This document shows, piece by piece, positions 1 to 5,155 of a stretch of 6,229 nucleotides of DNA. Positions within the stretch are counted from its first letter, which is position 1, and every line of letters starts with the position of its first letter. Source of the DNA: JBAROU01 sp049642385. Lineage in GTDB: Bacteria; Chloroflexota; Dehalococcoidia; DSTF01; RBG-16-68-14. The DNA is taken from assembly GCA_049642385.1 (NCBI GenBank), contig JBAROU010000142.1:1-6229 (forward strand). The letters are read 5' to 3'. Under the pieces are notes generated by a model. It worked only from the letters and a program-made list of their open reading frames with translations, made no database searches and was not told the DNA's origin. Both the position numbers and the translations under genes were made by a program.

Positions 1-611
1 GCCTGCGGCTCGATGTAGCCCTGATGCACCATCTTGGTGCGGAACTCGCCTTCGACCACCTCGTCGCACTCCGCGAAGCCCTCCTCGATGTCGCCGAAGT
101 TGAACTGAATGTTCGCTGCAATGTTCGTCGGCTGTTCGCCCGGCCCGGCCATCGACCGCGTCCGGAGCGACTCGTGGACGATCGGAGCGTCGTCACGCAT
201 CGCGTCACGCACGTCGAGCACCGGCGGGAGCACCTCGTACTCCACCTCGATCAGCTCGACGGCCCGCTGCGCGATAAATGCGTTCGTCGCCGCTACCGCT
301 GCAATGGCGTGGCCACGATACAGCGCCTTCTTCCCTGCCAGCACGACGATCGACGCTTCCGAGCGCTCCTCGCCCGGCATGTCCGCGCCCGTGACAATCG
401 CCTTCACGCCCTCCAGCGCTTCCGCTTTGGAGGTGTCGATGCGCTTGATGTTCGCGTGGGCGTGCGGACTGCGTAGGATGCGCCCGTGCAGCATGCCCGG
501 CAGCCGAATGTCCGCCCCATACTGCGCGCGCCCGGTAACTTTATCGATGCCGTCCGGGCGCACAGGCCGCGTGCCGATCACCTTGTACTCGGGTTTGGTT
601 GAAGCTGTCAT
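1..611 (-). CDS. Molybdopterin-binding large subunit of a xanthine dehydrogenase/CoxL-family hydroxylase (partial, C-terminus off the window)
   Basis: This is the catalytic subunit of a molybdenum hydroxylase, which would carry the Mo-cytosine-dinucleotide cofactor. Only the first 203 residues are visible; family members are usually about 750-800 residues. The visible part is the N-terminal 'hammerhead' a/b domain. It has DKVTGRAQYGADIRLPGML at 23-41, RSPHAHANIKRIDTS at 47-61, a YRGHAIAAVAA strand at 98-108, VEYEVLPPVLD at 123-133, and the conserved HQGYIEP at 196-202 that opens the next domain. The N-terminus resembles nicotinate or hydroxybenzoyl-CoA-type hydroxylases more than true CO dehydrogenase, whose N-terminus I recall as having a GKGNYVDD-like segment here. 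The decisive active-site loop is outside the window, so the substrate is unassigned. It is last of three genes, 10 nt after the iron-sulfur subunit. The ATG is set by GGAGG at 622-618, 6 nt upstream. Confidence 0.93.
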   Translation of the reverse strand, partial: MTASTKPEYKVIGTRPVRPDGIDKVTGRAQYGADIRLPGMLHGRILRSPHAHANIKRIDTSKAEALEGVKAIVTGADMPGEERSEASIVVLAGKKALYRGHAIAAVAATNAFIAQRAVELIEVEYEVLPPVLDVRDAMRDDAPIVHESLRTRSMAGPGEQPTNIAANIQFNFGDIEEGFAECDEVVEGEFRTKMVHQGYIEPQ

Positions 612-616
612 TGGTA

Positions 617-622
617 CCCTCC
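617..622 (-). promoter_or_regulatory. Ribosome binding site of the large-subunit gene, fused to the upstream stop codon
   Basis: On the minus strand the stop codon TAG of the iron-sulfur subunit runs directly into the Shine-Dalgarno sequence (TAGGAGGG), 6 nt before the ATG at 611-609. The arrangement fits translational coupling of the small and large subunits and supports this start. Confidence 0.75.
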
Positions 623-1113
623 TACGCGCGGGTGGGCGCAGCGCTTCGCATCTGTTCTTCGCCGTCTAGCACTGCGCGCACGATCTTGTCGTACCCGGTG
701 CAGCGGCAAAGGTTGCCAGCCAGCCAGTGCCGGATGCGCGCTTCGTCCGCGTTCGGCTCGTTATCGAGCAGCGCCTTCGCCGCGACGATGAATCCCGGCG
801 TGCAGATGCCGCACTGCAGCGCCGCCTGCTCTAGAAAACTCTTCTGCAGCGGGTGGAGCTGGTCGCCCTCAGCGATACCTTCGATGGTAAGTATGTCCGC
901 GCCGTTTACCTCGACGCCGAGGACGCAGCACGAGTTCACGAGCGCCCCGTTCAGCACGACGTTGCAGGCGCCGCAGTTGCCGTTGTTGCACCCCTCCTTG
1001 GCGCCCGTCAATCCGATCACGTCTCGCAGCACCTCAAGCAGGCTCTGGTGCGGCTCGCAGAGGAACTCCGTCTCCTCCCCGTTGATGCGCGTGGACACGT
1101 GCATGCGGGCCAT
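622..1113 (-). CDS. [2Fe-2S] small subunit of the molybdenum hydroxylase (CoxS-like)
   Basis: This 163-residue protein is the electron-transfer subunit that passes electrons from the molybdenum centre to FAD. It has the usual length and the two expected domains. The plant-type ferredoxin domain carries cluster ligands Cys42, Cys47, Cys50 (GCNNGNCGAC) and Cys62. The C-terminal helical domain carries Cys101 and Cys104 (QCGICTPG) and Cys136 and Cys138 (NLCRCTGY). All eight cysteines are present, so both clusters should assemble. The QCGICTPGF and GNLCRCTGY signatures are those of the CoxS/XdhC-like family. The gene lies 3 nt after the FAD subunit and 10 nt before the large subunit, so the three are almost certainly one mRNA. 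A Shine-Dalgarno AAAGGAG (1128-1122 on the minus strand), inside the end of the FAD-subunit gene, sits 8 nt before the ATG. Confidence 0.97.
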   Translation of the reverse strand: MARMHVSTRINGEETEFLCEPHQSLLEVLRDVIGLTGAKEGCNNGNCGACNVVLNGALVNSCCVLGVEVNGADILTIEGIAEGDQLHPLQKSFLEQAALQCGICTPGFIVAAKALLDNEPNADEARIRHWLAGNLCRCTGYDKIVRAVLDGEEQMRSAAPTRA

Positions 1114-1116
1114 GCG

Positions 1117-1992
1117 TCAGGCTCCTTTCGCTCGTGCGACTGCAGTGTTGATCACGCGACGCGTCAGCACGCCTGCGAGATGCTTCCGTTGCCCGGCCGA
1201 GCCGCGCATGTCCGTGATCGGCTTGGCGGCATCTGATGCGATCTGCGCCGAGCGCTCGATCGCGGCATCGCCGACGGGCTGGCCGGCCAGCGCCTCGCCA
1301 GCTTCACGAACGAAGAGCGGCGTCGGAGCGACCGCGCCGACCGCGATGCGTGCCGATTGGAATATCGACCCGTCAGCCGAGAGGGTGACGTTCGCGGCTG
1401 CGTTACAAACCGCGATGTCCATTTCGTTCCGCGGTATGAACCGCTCGAACGCCGCGCCGCTATGCGCCTCGGGCGCCGGGAAGCTGAGCGCGACGAGGAA
1501 CTCGTCGTTGCCCAGGACGTTCTTTCCAGGCGCCGTGCAGAACTCTTCGACCGGCAGCGTGCGTGTCCCGTTTGGTCCGGCGATCTCGCACGTCGCGCTC
1601 AGCGCGATCAGCGTGGGGATGGCATCGGCGGCGGGAGAGCTATTGCACAAGTTGCCACCCAAGCTGGCGCGCGACTGGATCTGGATGCCACCAATGAGCC
1701 CCGCCGAATCGATGAGGGCGGGGTAGCGGCGGGCGATCTCGCTGTCTTGGTAGAGCTGCGCGCAGGGCACTGCCGCCCCGATGCGCAGGCCGCCCCCGTT
1801 CGCGTGAACGATTGCAGTGACTTCGGGGATCGCCTTGATATCGACCATGACGCTAATGTCGAGGCGCCGTTCGCGAACCTGAATGATGATGTCTGTGCCA
1901 CCCGCCAGGACACGCGCAGACTGGCCGTGCTGCGTGAGCACGGCCACGGCCTCATCAAGCGAGGCGGGCGCAATATAGTCGAACGCGTTCAT
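1117..1992 (-). CDS. FAD-binding medium subunit of the molybdenum hydroxylase (CoxM-like)
   Basis: This 291-residue protein is the flavin subunit of the heterotrimeric hydroxylase and the presumed exit point for electrons to quinone, NAD or another acceptor. The length is normal for CoxM-type proteins. The N-terminal FAD-binding domain has the AGGTD pyrophosphate loop at 30-34. The second FAD motif, SLGGNLCNSSPAAD, is at 110-123, and LRIGAAVP is at 69-76. The C-terminal CoxM domain includes the conserved RIAVGAVAPTPL segment. It is first of three genes in the order medium, small, large, the order also seen in coxMSL operons, but that does not prove CO oxidation. The ATG at 1992 follows a promoter about 35 nt upstream. 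Its Shine-Dalgarno is weak (only AGAG-like), unlike the strong sites of the two downstream genes. Confidence 0.96.
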   Translation of the reverse strand: MNAFDYIAPASLDEAVAVLTQHGQSARVLAGGTDIIIQVRERRLDISVMVDIKAIPEVTAIVHANGGGLRIGAAVPCAQLYQDSEIARRYPALIDSAGLIGGIQIQSRASLGGNLCNSSPAADAIPTLIALSATCEIAGPNGTRTLPVEEFCTAPGKNVLGNDEFLVALSFPAPEAHSGAAFERFIPRNEMDIAVCNAAANVTLSADGSIFQSARIAVGAVAPTPLFVREAGEALAGQPVGDAAIERSAQIASDAAKPITDMRGSAGQRKHLAGVLTRRVINTAVARAKGA

Positions 1993-2026
1993 CTCATGTA
2001 CTCTATTGGTGCGTTATGCCTGGCCC

Positions 2027-2055
2027 AGCATAGCGGACTCGAAGGCGAGTTTCAA
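2027..2055 (-). promoter_or_regulatory. Predicted sigma70-type promoter of the hydroxylase operon
   Basis: Reading the minus strand, TTGAAA (2055-2050, five of six consensus bases) is followed after exactly 17 bp by TATGCT (2032-2027, four of six). Transcription would start near 2020, giving a leader of about 28 nt before the FAD-subunit ATG at 1992. Position, orientation and spacing all fit. No other candidate of similar quality was seen on this strand in the divergent spacer. Confidence 0.55.
2037..2050. promoter_or_regulatory. Perfect inverted repeat inside the hydroxylase promoter (candidate operator)
   Basis: ACTCGAAGGCGAGT has two perfect 5-bp arms (ACTCG/CGAGT) around a 4-nt centre. 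It lies almost entirely in the spacer between the -35 and -10 elements of the predicted hydroxylase promoter. A dimeric regulator bound here would block, or remodel, that promoter. No regulator gene is visible in the window to pair with it. An arm of 5 bp can arise by chance in high-GC DNA, so the position is the main argument. Confidence 0.35.
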
Positions 2056-2081
2056 CGCCGTGCCCTATGGCATGGCGCCTC

Positions 2082-2093
2082 GGGAGGAGGAGG
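2082..2093 (+). promoter_or_regulatory. Strong purine-rich ribosome binding site that fixes the aldehyde dehydrogenase start
   Basis: GGGAGGAGGAGG contains overlapping copies of GGAGG, the last ending 6 nt before the ATG at 2100. This decides the start: an in-frame ATG at 2067 would place this site inside the gene and add 11 residues (MAWRLGRRRSR) that do not look like the family. Confidence 0.85.
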
Positions 2094-2099
2094 TCTCGA

Positions 2100-3575
2100 A
2101 TGGTTGTAAAGGAGAGCCCCGCGGCGGGCACCTACCAACAGTTCATCGCCGGTCAGTGGGCCGTTTCTACCACGGGCGAAACGTTTGAGCGCAAGAGCCC
2201 CGCGACCGGCGAGCTCGTCGAGACCATCGCCTGGGGTGACGCGCAGGACGCTCGCCGGGCGATCGATGCGGCTCGCGCCGCGTTCGACGCCGGTTTGTGG
2301 AGCAACGGCCCGGCAAAAGACCGCGCGAACGTCTTGCGCGGCATCGCGACGAGAATGCGGGACGAGCAGCAAACACTCGGCGAGCTCGTCTCGCGCGAAG
2401 TCGGCAAGCCGGTGCGCATGGGCGTTGCGGAGGTGCTTCAGTCCGCCGGCGTCTACGACTACTACGCCGGCCTCACGCTCGATCTTCACGGCGATGCCAT
2501 TACGCAGTTCGTGCCGGACGCTGTCGGCCTCACCATCCACGAGCCGGTCGGTGTGGTCGGCATCATCACACCCTGGAACTTTCCCATCTCGCTCGTCTCG
2601 TGGAAGCTCGCGCCCGCCCTGGCGGCCGGCTGCACGGTCGTGATGAAGCCATCCGAGTTCACCGCGGGCATCGCTTTCGAGCTCGCACGCATCGCAACAG
2701 AAGCTGGCGCGCCGGAAGGTGTCGTGAACGTCGTCACGGGCCCCGGCCCTGTCGTCGGCGCCGAGCTCGCAGCGAGCACACGAGTCGACAAGGTCGCCTT
2801 CACCGGATCGACCGCCGTCGGCCGATCGATCATGCAGGCGGCTGCTGCCAACACCAAACGCGTCTCGCTGGAGCTCGGCGGCAAGTCGCCCAACATCATC
2901 TTCCCTGACGCCAACGTGGATGAGGCGTTGCGGGGTACGCTCTACGGCATCTTTATGAACACCGGTCAGGTCTGCCAGGCCGGAACCCGTCTCTTCCTGC
3001 ACGAGGCAATCAAAGACGAGTTCCTCGAACGCCTGCTCGACCGCACCACGACGGCCAAGGTCGGCCAGCCCGACGATCCCGACGTAATGATGGGCCCGCT
3101 CATCAACGAGGCGCAGCTCGACAAGGTGCTGCGCTACATGACAATCGGGAAGGAAGAGGGGGGATCGCTCCTCTGCGGCGGTGGCCGCCTCACCGGCGAG
3201 GGCTACGATGGCGGCCTCTTTGTCCAGCCGACGATCTTCGACAACGTTAGCAACGACATGCAGATCGCACAGGACGAGATCTTCGGCCCGGTGCTCTCCG
3301 TCCTGACGTTCGACGATGCCGACCAGATGCTCCGTATGGCGAACGACAGCATCTACGGTCTCGCTGCCGCCGTCTGGACGCGCGACCTGAACACTGCATT
3401 CAAGGTTGCCAAGGGCCTCCAGTCCGGGACTGTCTGGGTCAACGCCTACCACAGCACCGGCATCGTCTTTCAGCCGTACGGCGGCTACAAGCAGAGCGGC
3501 ACCGGCCGCGAAATGGGCCACGAAGGGCTGCAGGAATACCTGGAGACCAAGGCCATCCAGATCAAGCTCAACTAA
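2100..3575 (+). CDS. NAD(P)-dependent aldehyde dehydrogenase (ALDH superfamily)
   Basis: This 491-residue protein oxidises an aldehyde to a carboxylic acid using NAD(P)+ and is probably cytosolic. The length is typical of the superfamily, and the fold is complete from the FIAGQW start segment to the C-terminal oligomerisation arm. Catalytic residues can be read directly: Asn160 in TPWNFP (oxyanion hole), Lys183 in MKPSE (cofactor binding), Glu258 in LELGGKSP (general base), and the nucleophile Cys292 in GQVCQAGTR. The Rossmann loop FTGST is at 234-238 and EIFGPV at 393-398. The C-terminus has PYGGYKQSGTGRE at 459-471. It resembles the betaine-aldehyde/DhaS-type group, but the substrate cannot be named. 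It is divergent from the molybdenum hydroxylase operon across 107 nt, which suggests joint control. The start at 2100 is chosen for the strong Shine-Dalgarno; ATG 2067 is an in-frame alternative. No convincing promoter was seen on this strand. Confidence 0.96.
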   Translation: MVVKESPAAGTYQQFIAGQWAVSTTGETFERKSPATGELVETIAWGDAQDARRAIDAARAAFDAGLWSNGPAKDRANVLRGIATRMRDEQQTLGELVSREVGKPVRMGVAEVLQSAGVYDYYAGLTLDLHGDAITQFVPDAVGLTIHEPVGVVGIITPWNFPISLVSWKLAPALAAGCTVVMKPSEFTAGIAFELARIATEAGAPEGVVNVVTGPGPVVGAELAASTRVDKVAFTGSTAVGRSIMQAAAANTKRVSLELGGKSPNIIFPDANVDEALRGTLYGIFMNTGQVCQAGTRLFLHEAIKDEFLERLLDRTTTAKVGQPDDPDVMMGPLINEAQLDKVLRYMTIGKEEGGSLLCGGGRLTGEGYDGGLFVQPTIFDNVSNDMQIAQDEIFGPVLSVLTFDDADQMLRMANDSIYGLAAAVWTRDLNTAFKVAKGLQSGTVWVNAYHSTGIVFQPYGGYKQSGTGREMGHEGLQEYLETKAIQIKLN

Positions 3576-3586
3576 GATTACGCTCG

Positions 3587-3600
3587 CGGGAGCCCTCCCG
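3587..3600 (+). terminator. Short GC-rich hairpin just after the aldehyde dehydrogenase gene (possible weak terminator)
   Basis: Starting 12 nt after the stop codon, CGGGA and TCCCG pair around a GCCC loop (5-bp stem). The expected position for a terminator is right, but only TT follows instead of a U-tract. If it terminates, it is weak or needs a factor. Confidence 0.3.
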
Positions 3601-3625
3601 TTGCCTGCTCAACCGGGGACTTGTT

Positions 3626-3687
3626 CCTCGCCTAGCCGCCTCGCCTTACGATTCGTCCTCAAAAGCGACCAATGCGTGGCCTCGCCT
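3626..3687. repeat. Three direct copies of CCTCGCCT in the intergenic region
   Basis: The exact 8-mer CCTCGCCT occurs at 3626-3633, 3639-3646 and 3680-3687, with start-to-start distances of 13 and 41 nt. The second and third copies share an extra base (GCCTCGCCT only in the third; CCGCCTCGCCT context in the second). It could be iterated binding sites or low-complexity C-rich drift; nothing else supports a function. Confidence 0.35.
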
Positions 3688-3709
3688 GATCGTGCGGAAA
3701 CGAAGCTAG

Positions 3710-3749
3710 CGGACGCAAGCCGGCGTCTGAACATCGCGCATCGTTGCGC
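3710..3749. repeat. Two consecutive hairpins upstream of the flavoprotein promoter
   Basis: The first hairpin pairs CGGACGC (3710-3716) with GCGTCTG (3723-3729) around AAGCCG, including one G-U pair. The second pairs GCGCA (3736-3740) with TGCGC (3745-3749) around a TCGT loop. They end 9 nt before the -35 element of the next gene. Neither is followed by a U-run. They could form an untemplated-looking terminator, an upstream activator site, or part of a small transcript. I cannot choose among these. Confidence 0.3.
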
Positions 3750-3758
3750 CGCCCCTGG

Positions 3759-3787
3759 TTGACAATCGCCAACGAACGTTTTATACG
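3759..3787 (+). promoter_or_regulatory. Sigma70-type promoter of the flavoprotein gene, predicted to give a leaderless mRNA
   Basis: TTGACA (3759-3764) matches the -35 consensus perfectly. After 17 bp comes TATACG (3782-3787), matching four of six -10 bases. The expected start point, about 7 nt after the -10 element, falls on or within a base or two of the GTG start codon at 3794. No Shine-Dalgarno precedes that codon, so the transcript is predicted to be leaderless. Confidence 0.65.
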
Positions 3788-3790
3788 TTC
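3774..3790. promoter_or_regulatory. 17-bp imperfect palindrome over the -10 element (candidate operator)
   Basis: GAACGTTTTATACGTTC has 6-bp arms GAACGT (3774-3779) and ACGTTC (3785-3790) around TTTAT. It covers the -10 box and ends 3 nt before the GTG start. In this place a bound repressor would block transcription. The regulator is unknown and not encoded in the window. The arm spacing does not match the usual SOS box, in which GAAC and GTTC are 4 nt apart. Confidence 0.45.
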
Positions 3791-3793
3791 CTC

Positions 3794-4942
3794 GTGCGTG
3801 CAGATGTCGTGATCTTAGGTGCCGGCTTTGGTGGCCTAGAGCTATCAGCGCTGCTGTCGTCCGCCTTCGGCGATAACCTGAATGTCGTCCTCATCGACAA
3901 GAATGAAGCATTCGTCTTCGGCTTCTCCAAGTTCGATCTCATGTTCGGACGCGAGAGTCTGGAAGGTGTTCAGTCCCACTACCGGGACATCGTCAAACCC
4001 GGTGTCCAATTCCGCCAGGAGCTCGTTGTCTCAATCGACCCGGCCGCACGGCACGTTGTAACCGACGGAGGCACATACGACGCCGACGTCCTGGTCGTCG
4101 CCCTCGGGGCGGAGTATGACTTTAGCGTTCCACCAGGTTTCGCCGACGGCGGCTACGAATTCTATTCCATCGCTGGCACGCTCAGGCTGCGCGCTGTGCT
4201 TCCAAGCCTAACCTCGGGGAACGTGATCATTGGGGTGCTGGGCGAGCCATACAAATGTCCGCCAGCGCCTTGTGAAGCGGCCATGCTGTTGGATGAATGG
4301 CTCACGGCTCGCGGCGTCAGATCAACAATCGACCTGAGCGTCGTGTCGCCGTGGAGCTCGCCGATACCAGCGTCCCAGCCAGCATCGAAGGCCATCCTTG
4401 ATCGATTCGCTGAGCGAAACATCGCCTTCGTACCCGAGCAGGTGGTGACCAGGCTGGACCCGGCGAAGAAAGTCGCGTTGCTCGCAGACGGACGCAGCCT
4501 CCCGTACGATCTCTTTCTCGGTGTGCCGATCCATCGCGTTCCCGCCGTGGTCGAAGCGTCCGGCCTCGCCGTCGACGGCTGGATCCCGGTCGACAAGACG
4601 AACCTCGCCACGCGCTTCCCGAATGTCTATGCCGTCGGCGACGTGACCAGCGCACCCGTACCCAAAGCAGGGGTGTTTGCCGAAAGCGCAGGACGTGCCG
4701 TCGCGGAGCACCTGATCGCTGCCCTCCACGACAGCGGAACGCCGACTCCGTACGACGGCGCCGGGTCCTGCTACATCGAGTTCGGGGATCATAAGGTCGG
4801 CCGCGTAGACGCCGATTTTCTCACCGGTCCCTCACCCACAGCGCCGTTTTACGGCCCCTCCTTGGAGAAGGCTGAGGAGAAGAAAGAGTTCGCTTCAACA
4901 AGGCGCCAGCGCTGGTTTGGTCACCAAGCGCCCAGTGTCTGA
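3794..4942 (+). CDS. FAD-dependent oxidoreductase related to sulfide:quinone reductase/flavocytochrome c
   Basis: This 382-residue protein of the pyridine nucleotide-disulfide oxidoreductase fold binds FAD through GAGFGG at 9-14, the acidic Asp35 ending the second strand, and VYAVGDV at 278-284. The nucleotide/substrate region ends in PKAGVFAESAGRAVAEHL at 290-307. It has only three cysteines: Cys155 and Cys160 (CPPAPC) and Cys326 (SCYIEFGD). Cys155 and Cys326 fall where sulfide:quinone reductases and flavocytochrome c place their redox-active pair across the flavin; the third cysteine of type I SQR is absent. This suggests sulfide, persulfide or another soft reductant delivered to quinone or a cytochrome, but an NDH-2-like role is possible. 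No signal peptide or transmembrane segment is visible, and the C-terminal tail is charged (EKKEF...RRQRWFG). The gene stands alone, with its own promoter. GTG 3794 is chosen because the Rossmann motif begins at once and the promoter abuts it. Confidence 0.9.
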   Translation: MRADVVILGAGFGGLELSALLSSAFGDNLNVVLIDKNEAFVFGFSKFDLMFGRESLEGVQSHYRDIVKPGVQFRQELVVSIDPAARHVVTDGGTYDADVLVVALGAEYDFSVPPGFADGGYEFYSIAGTLRLRAVLPSLTSGNVIIGVLGEPYKCPPAPCEAAMLLDEWLTARGVRSTIDLSVVSPWSSPIPASQPASKAILDRFAERNIAFVPEQVVTRLDPAKKVALLADGRSLPYDLFLGVPIHRVPAVVEASGLAVDGWIPVDKTNLATRFPNVYAVGDVTSAPVPKAGVFAESAGRAVAEHLIAALHDSGTPTPYDGAGSCYIEFGDHKVGRVDADFLTGPSPTAPFYGPSLEKAEEKKEFASTRRQRWFGHQAPSV

Positions 4943-5111
4943 TCGCCCGTCGCTGCATCGTCCCCGACCACGGGCCTGAGCTGAGGGGCTGCCGCCCAGC
5001 GGGCGCCGTCTACGCCGCGAGCTCGAGTCAGTCAGCCATCAGATTAGTCGCGCGCCGCCTCGGCCATGTCGGCAATGTGCCGTGACGTAGGGTAGGGCTG
5101 GCTCTGTTCTG

Positions 5112-5117
5112 TACAAT
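5112..5117 (+). promoter_or_regulatory. Possible -10 element of the DUF1330-sulfatase operon
   Basis: TACAAT matches five of six -10 bases and lies 39 nt upstream of the ATG, which would give a leader of about 30 nt containing the Shine-Dalgarno. No matching -35 element is found at 16-18 bp, so the promoter would be weak or activator-dependent. An 8-bp palindrome, GTTCGAAC (5121-5128), lies at the expected transcription start. Confidence 0.35.
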
Positions 5118-5141
5118 GCTGTTCGAACCCAAACGCATAAC

Positions 5142-5147
5142 GAGGAG
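5142..5147 (+). promoter_or_regulatory. Ribosome binding site of the DUF1330 gene
   Basis: GAGGAG lies 8 nt before the ATG at 5156 and supports that start. Confidence 0.75.
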
Positions 5148-5155
5148 TCGCCACC

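Larger units (their letters stand above)
4943..5155. other. Intergenic region of 213 nt without a recognisable gene
   Basis: It contains imperfect GC hairpins only. GCCCGT (4945-4950) could pair with ACGGGC (4970-4975) over a 19-nt loop, and CGCCC/GGGCG flank an AGC near 4990-5003. Neither has a U-tract, so a terminator for the flavoprotein gene is not established. No frame here has coding character. The last 45 nt hold the likely start signals of the next gene. Confidence 0.5.

Noticed and set aside
599..1726. A 375-codon plus-strand open frame across the hydroxylase small and medium subunits
   Set aside because: The minus strand carries intact iron-sulfur and FAD motifs here. The plus-strand product is Ser/Ala/Arg-rich without domain character.
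2006..2034. TTGGTG with 17-bp spacing to CATAGC as a plus-strand promoter for the aldehyde dehydrogenase
   Set aside because: Both boxes match only three of six consensus bases, so it is not distinguishable from background.
2061..2072. Inverted repeat TGCC-CTAT-GGCA upstream of the aldehyde dehydrogenase
   Set aside because: Only 4-bp arms, no associated promoter element, and expected by chance in GC-rich DNA.
2052..3521. A 489-codon open frame on the minus strand opposite the aldehyde dehydrogenase
   Set aside because: It mirrors the codon structure of a high-GC gene. The sense frame has every ALDH catalytic residue, whereas the antisense product matches no fold I recognise and has no start signals.
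3406..3762. A 118-codon frame overlapping the end of the aldehyde dehydrogenase and running into the intergenic region
   Set aside because: Most of it overlaps the ALDH C-terminus in another frame, and the remainder has no motif or ribosome binding site.
3774..3790. Possible LexA/SOS box because of GAAC...GTTC
   Set aside because: The half-sites are 9 nt apart, not the 4 nt of the Bacillus/actinobacterial SOS box, and the gene has no link to DNA repair.
5119..5131. GTTCGAACCC resembling a tRNA T-loop
   Set aside because: No flanking T-stem, anticodon arm or acceptor stem can be formed on either strand. It is better read as a short palindrome near the promoter.
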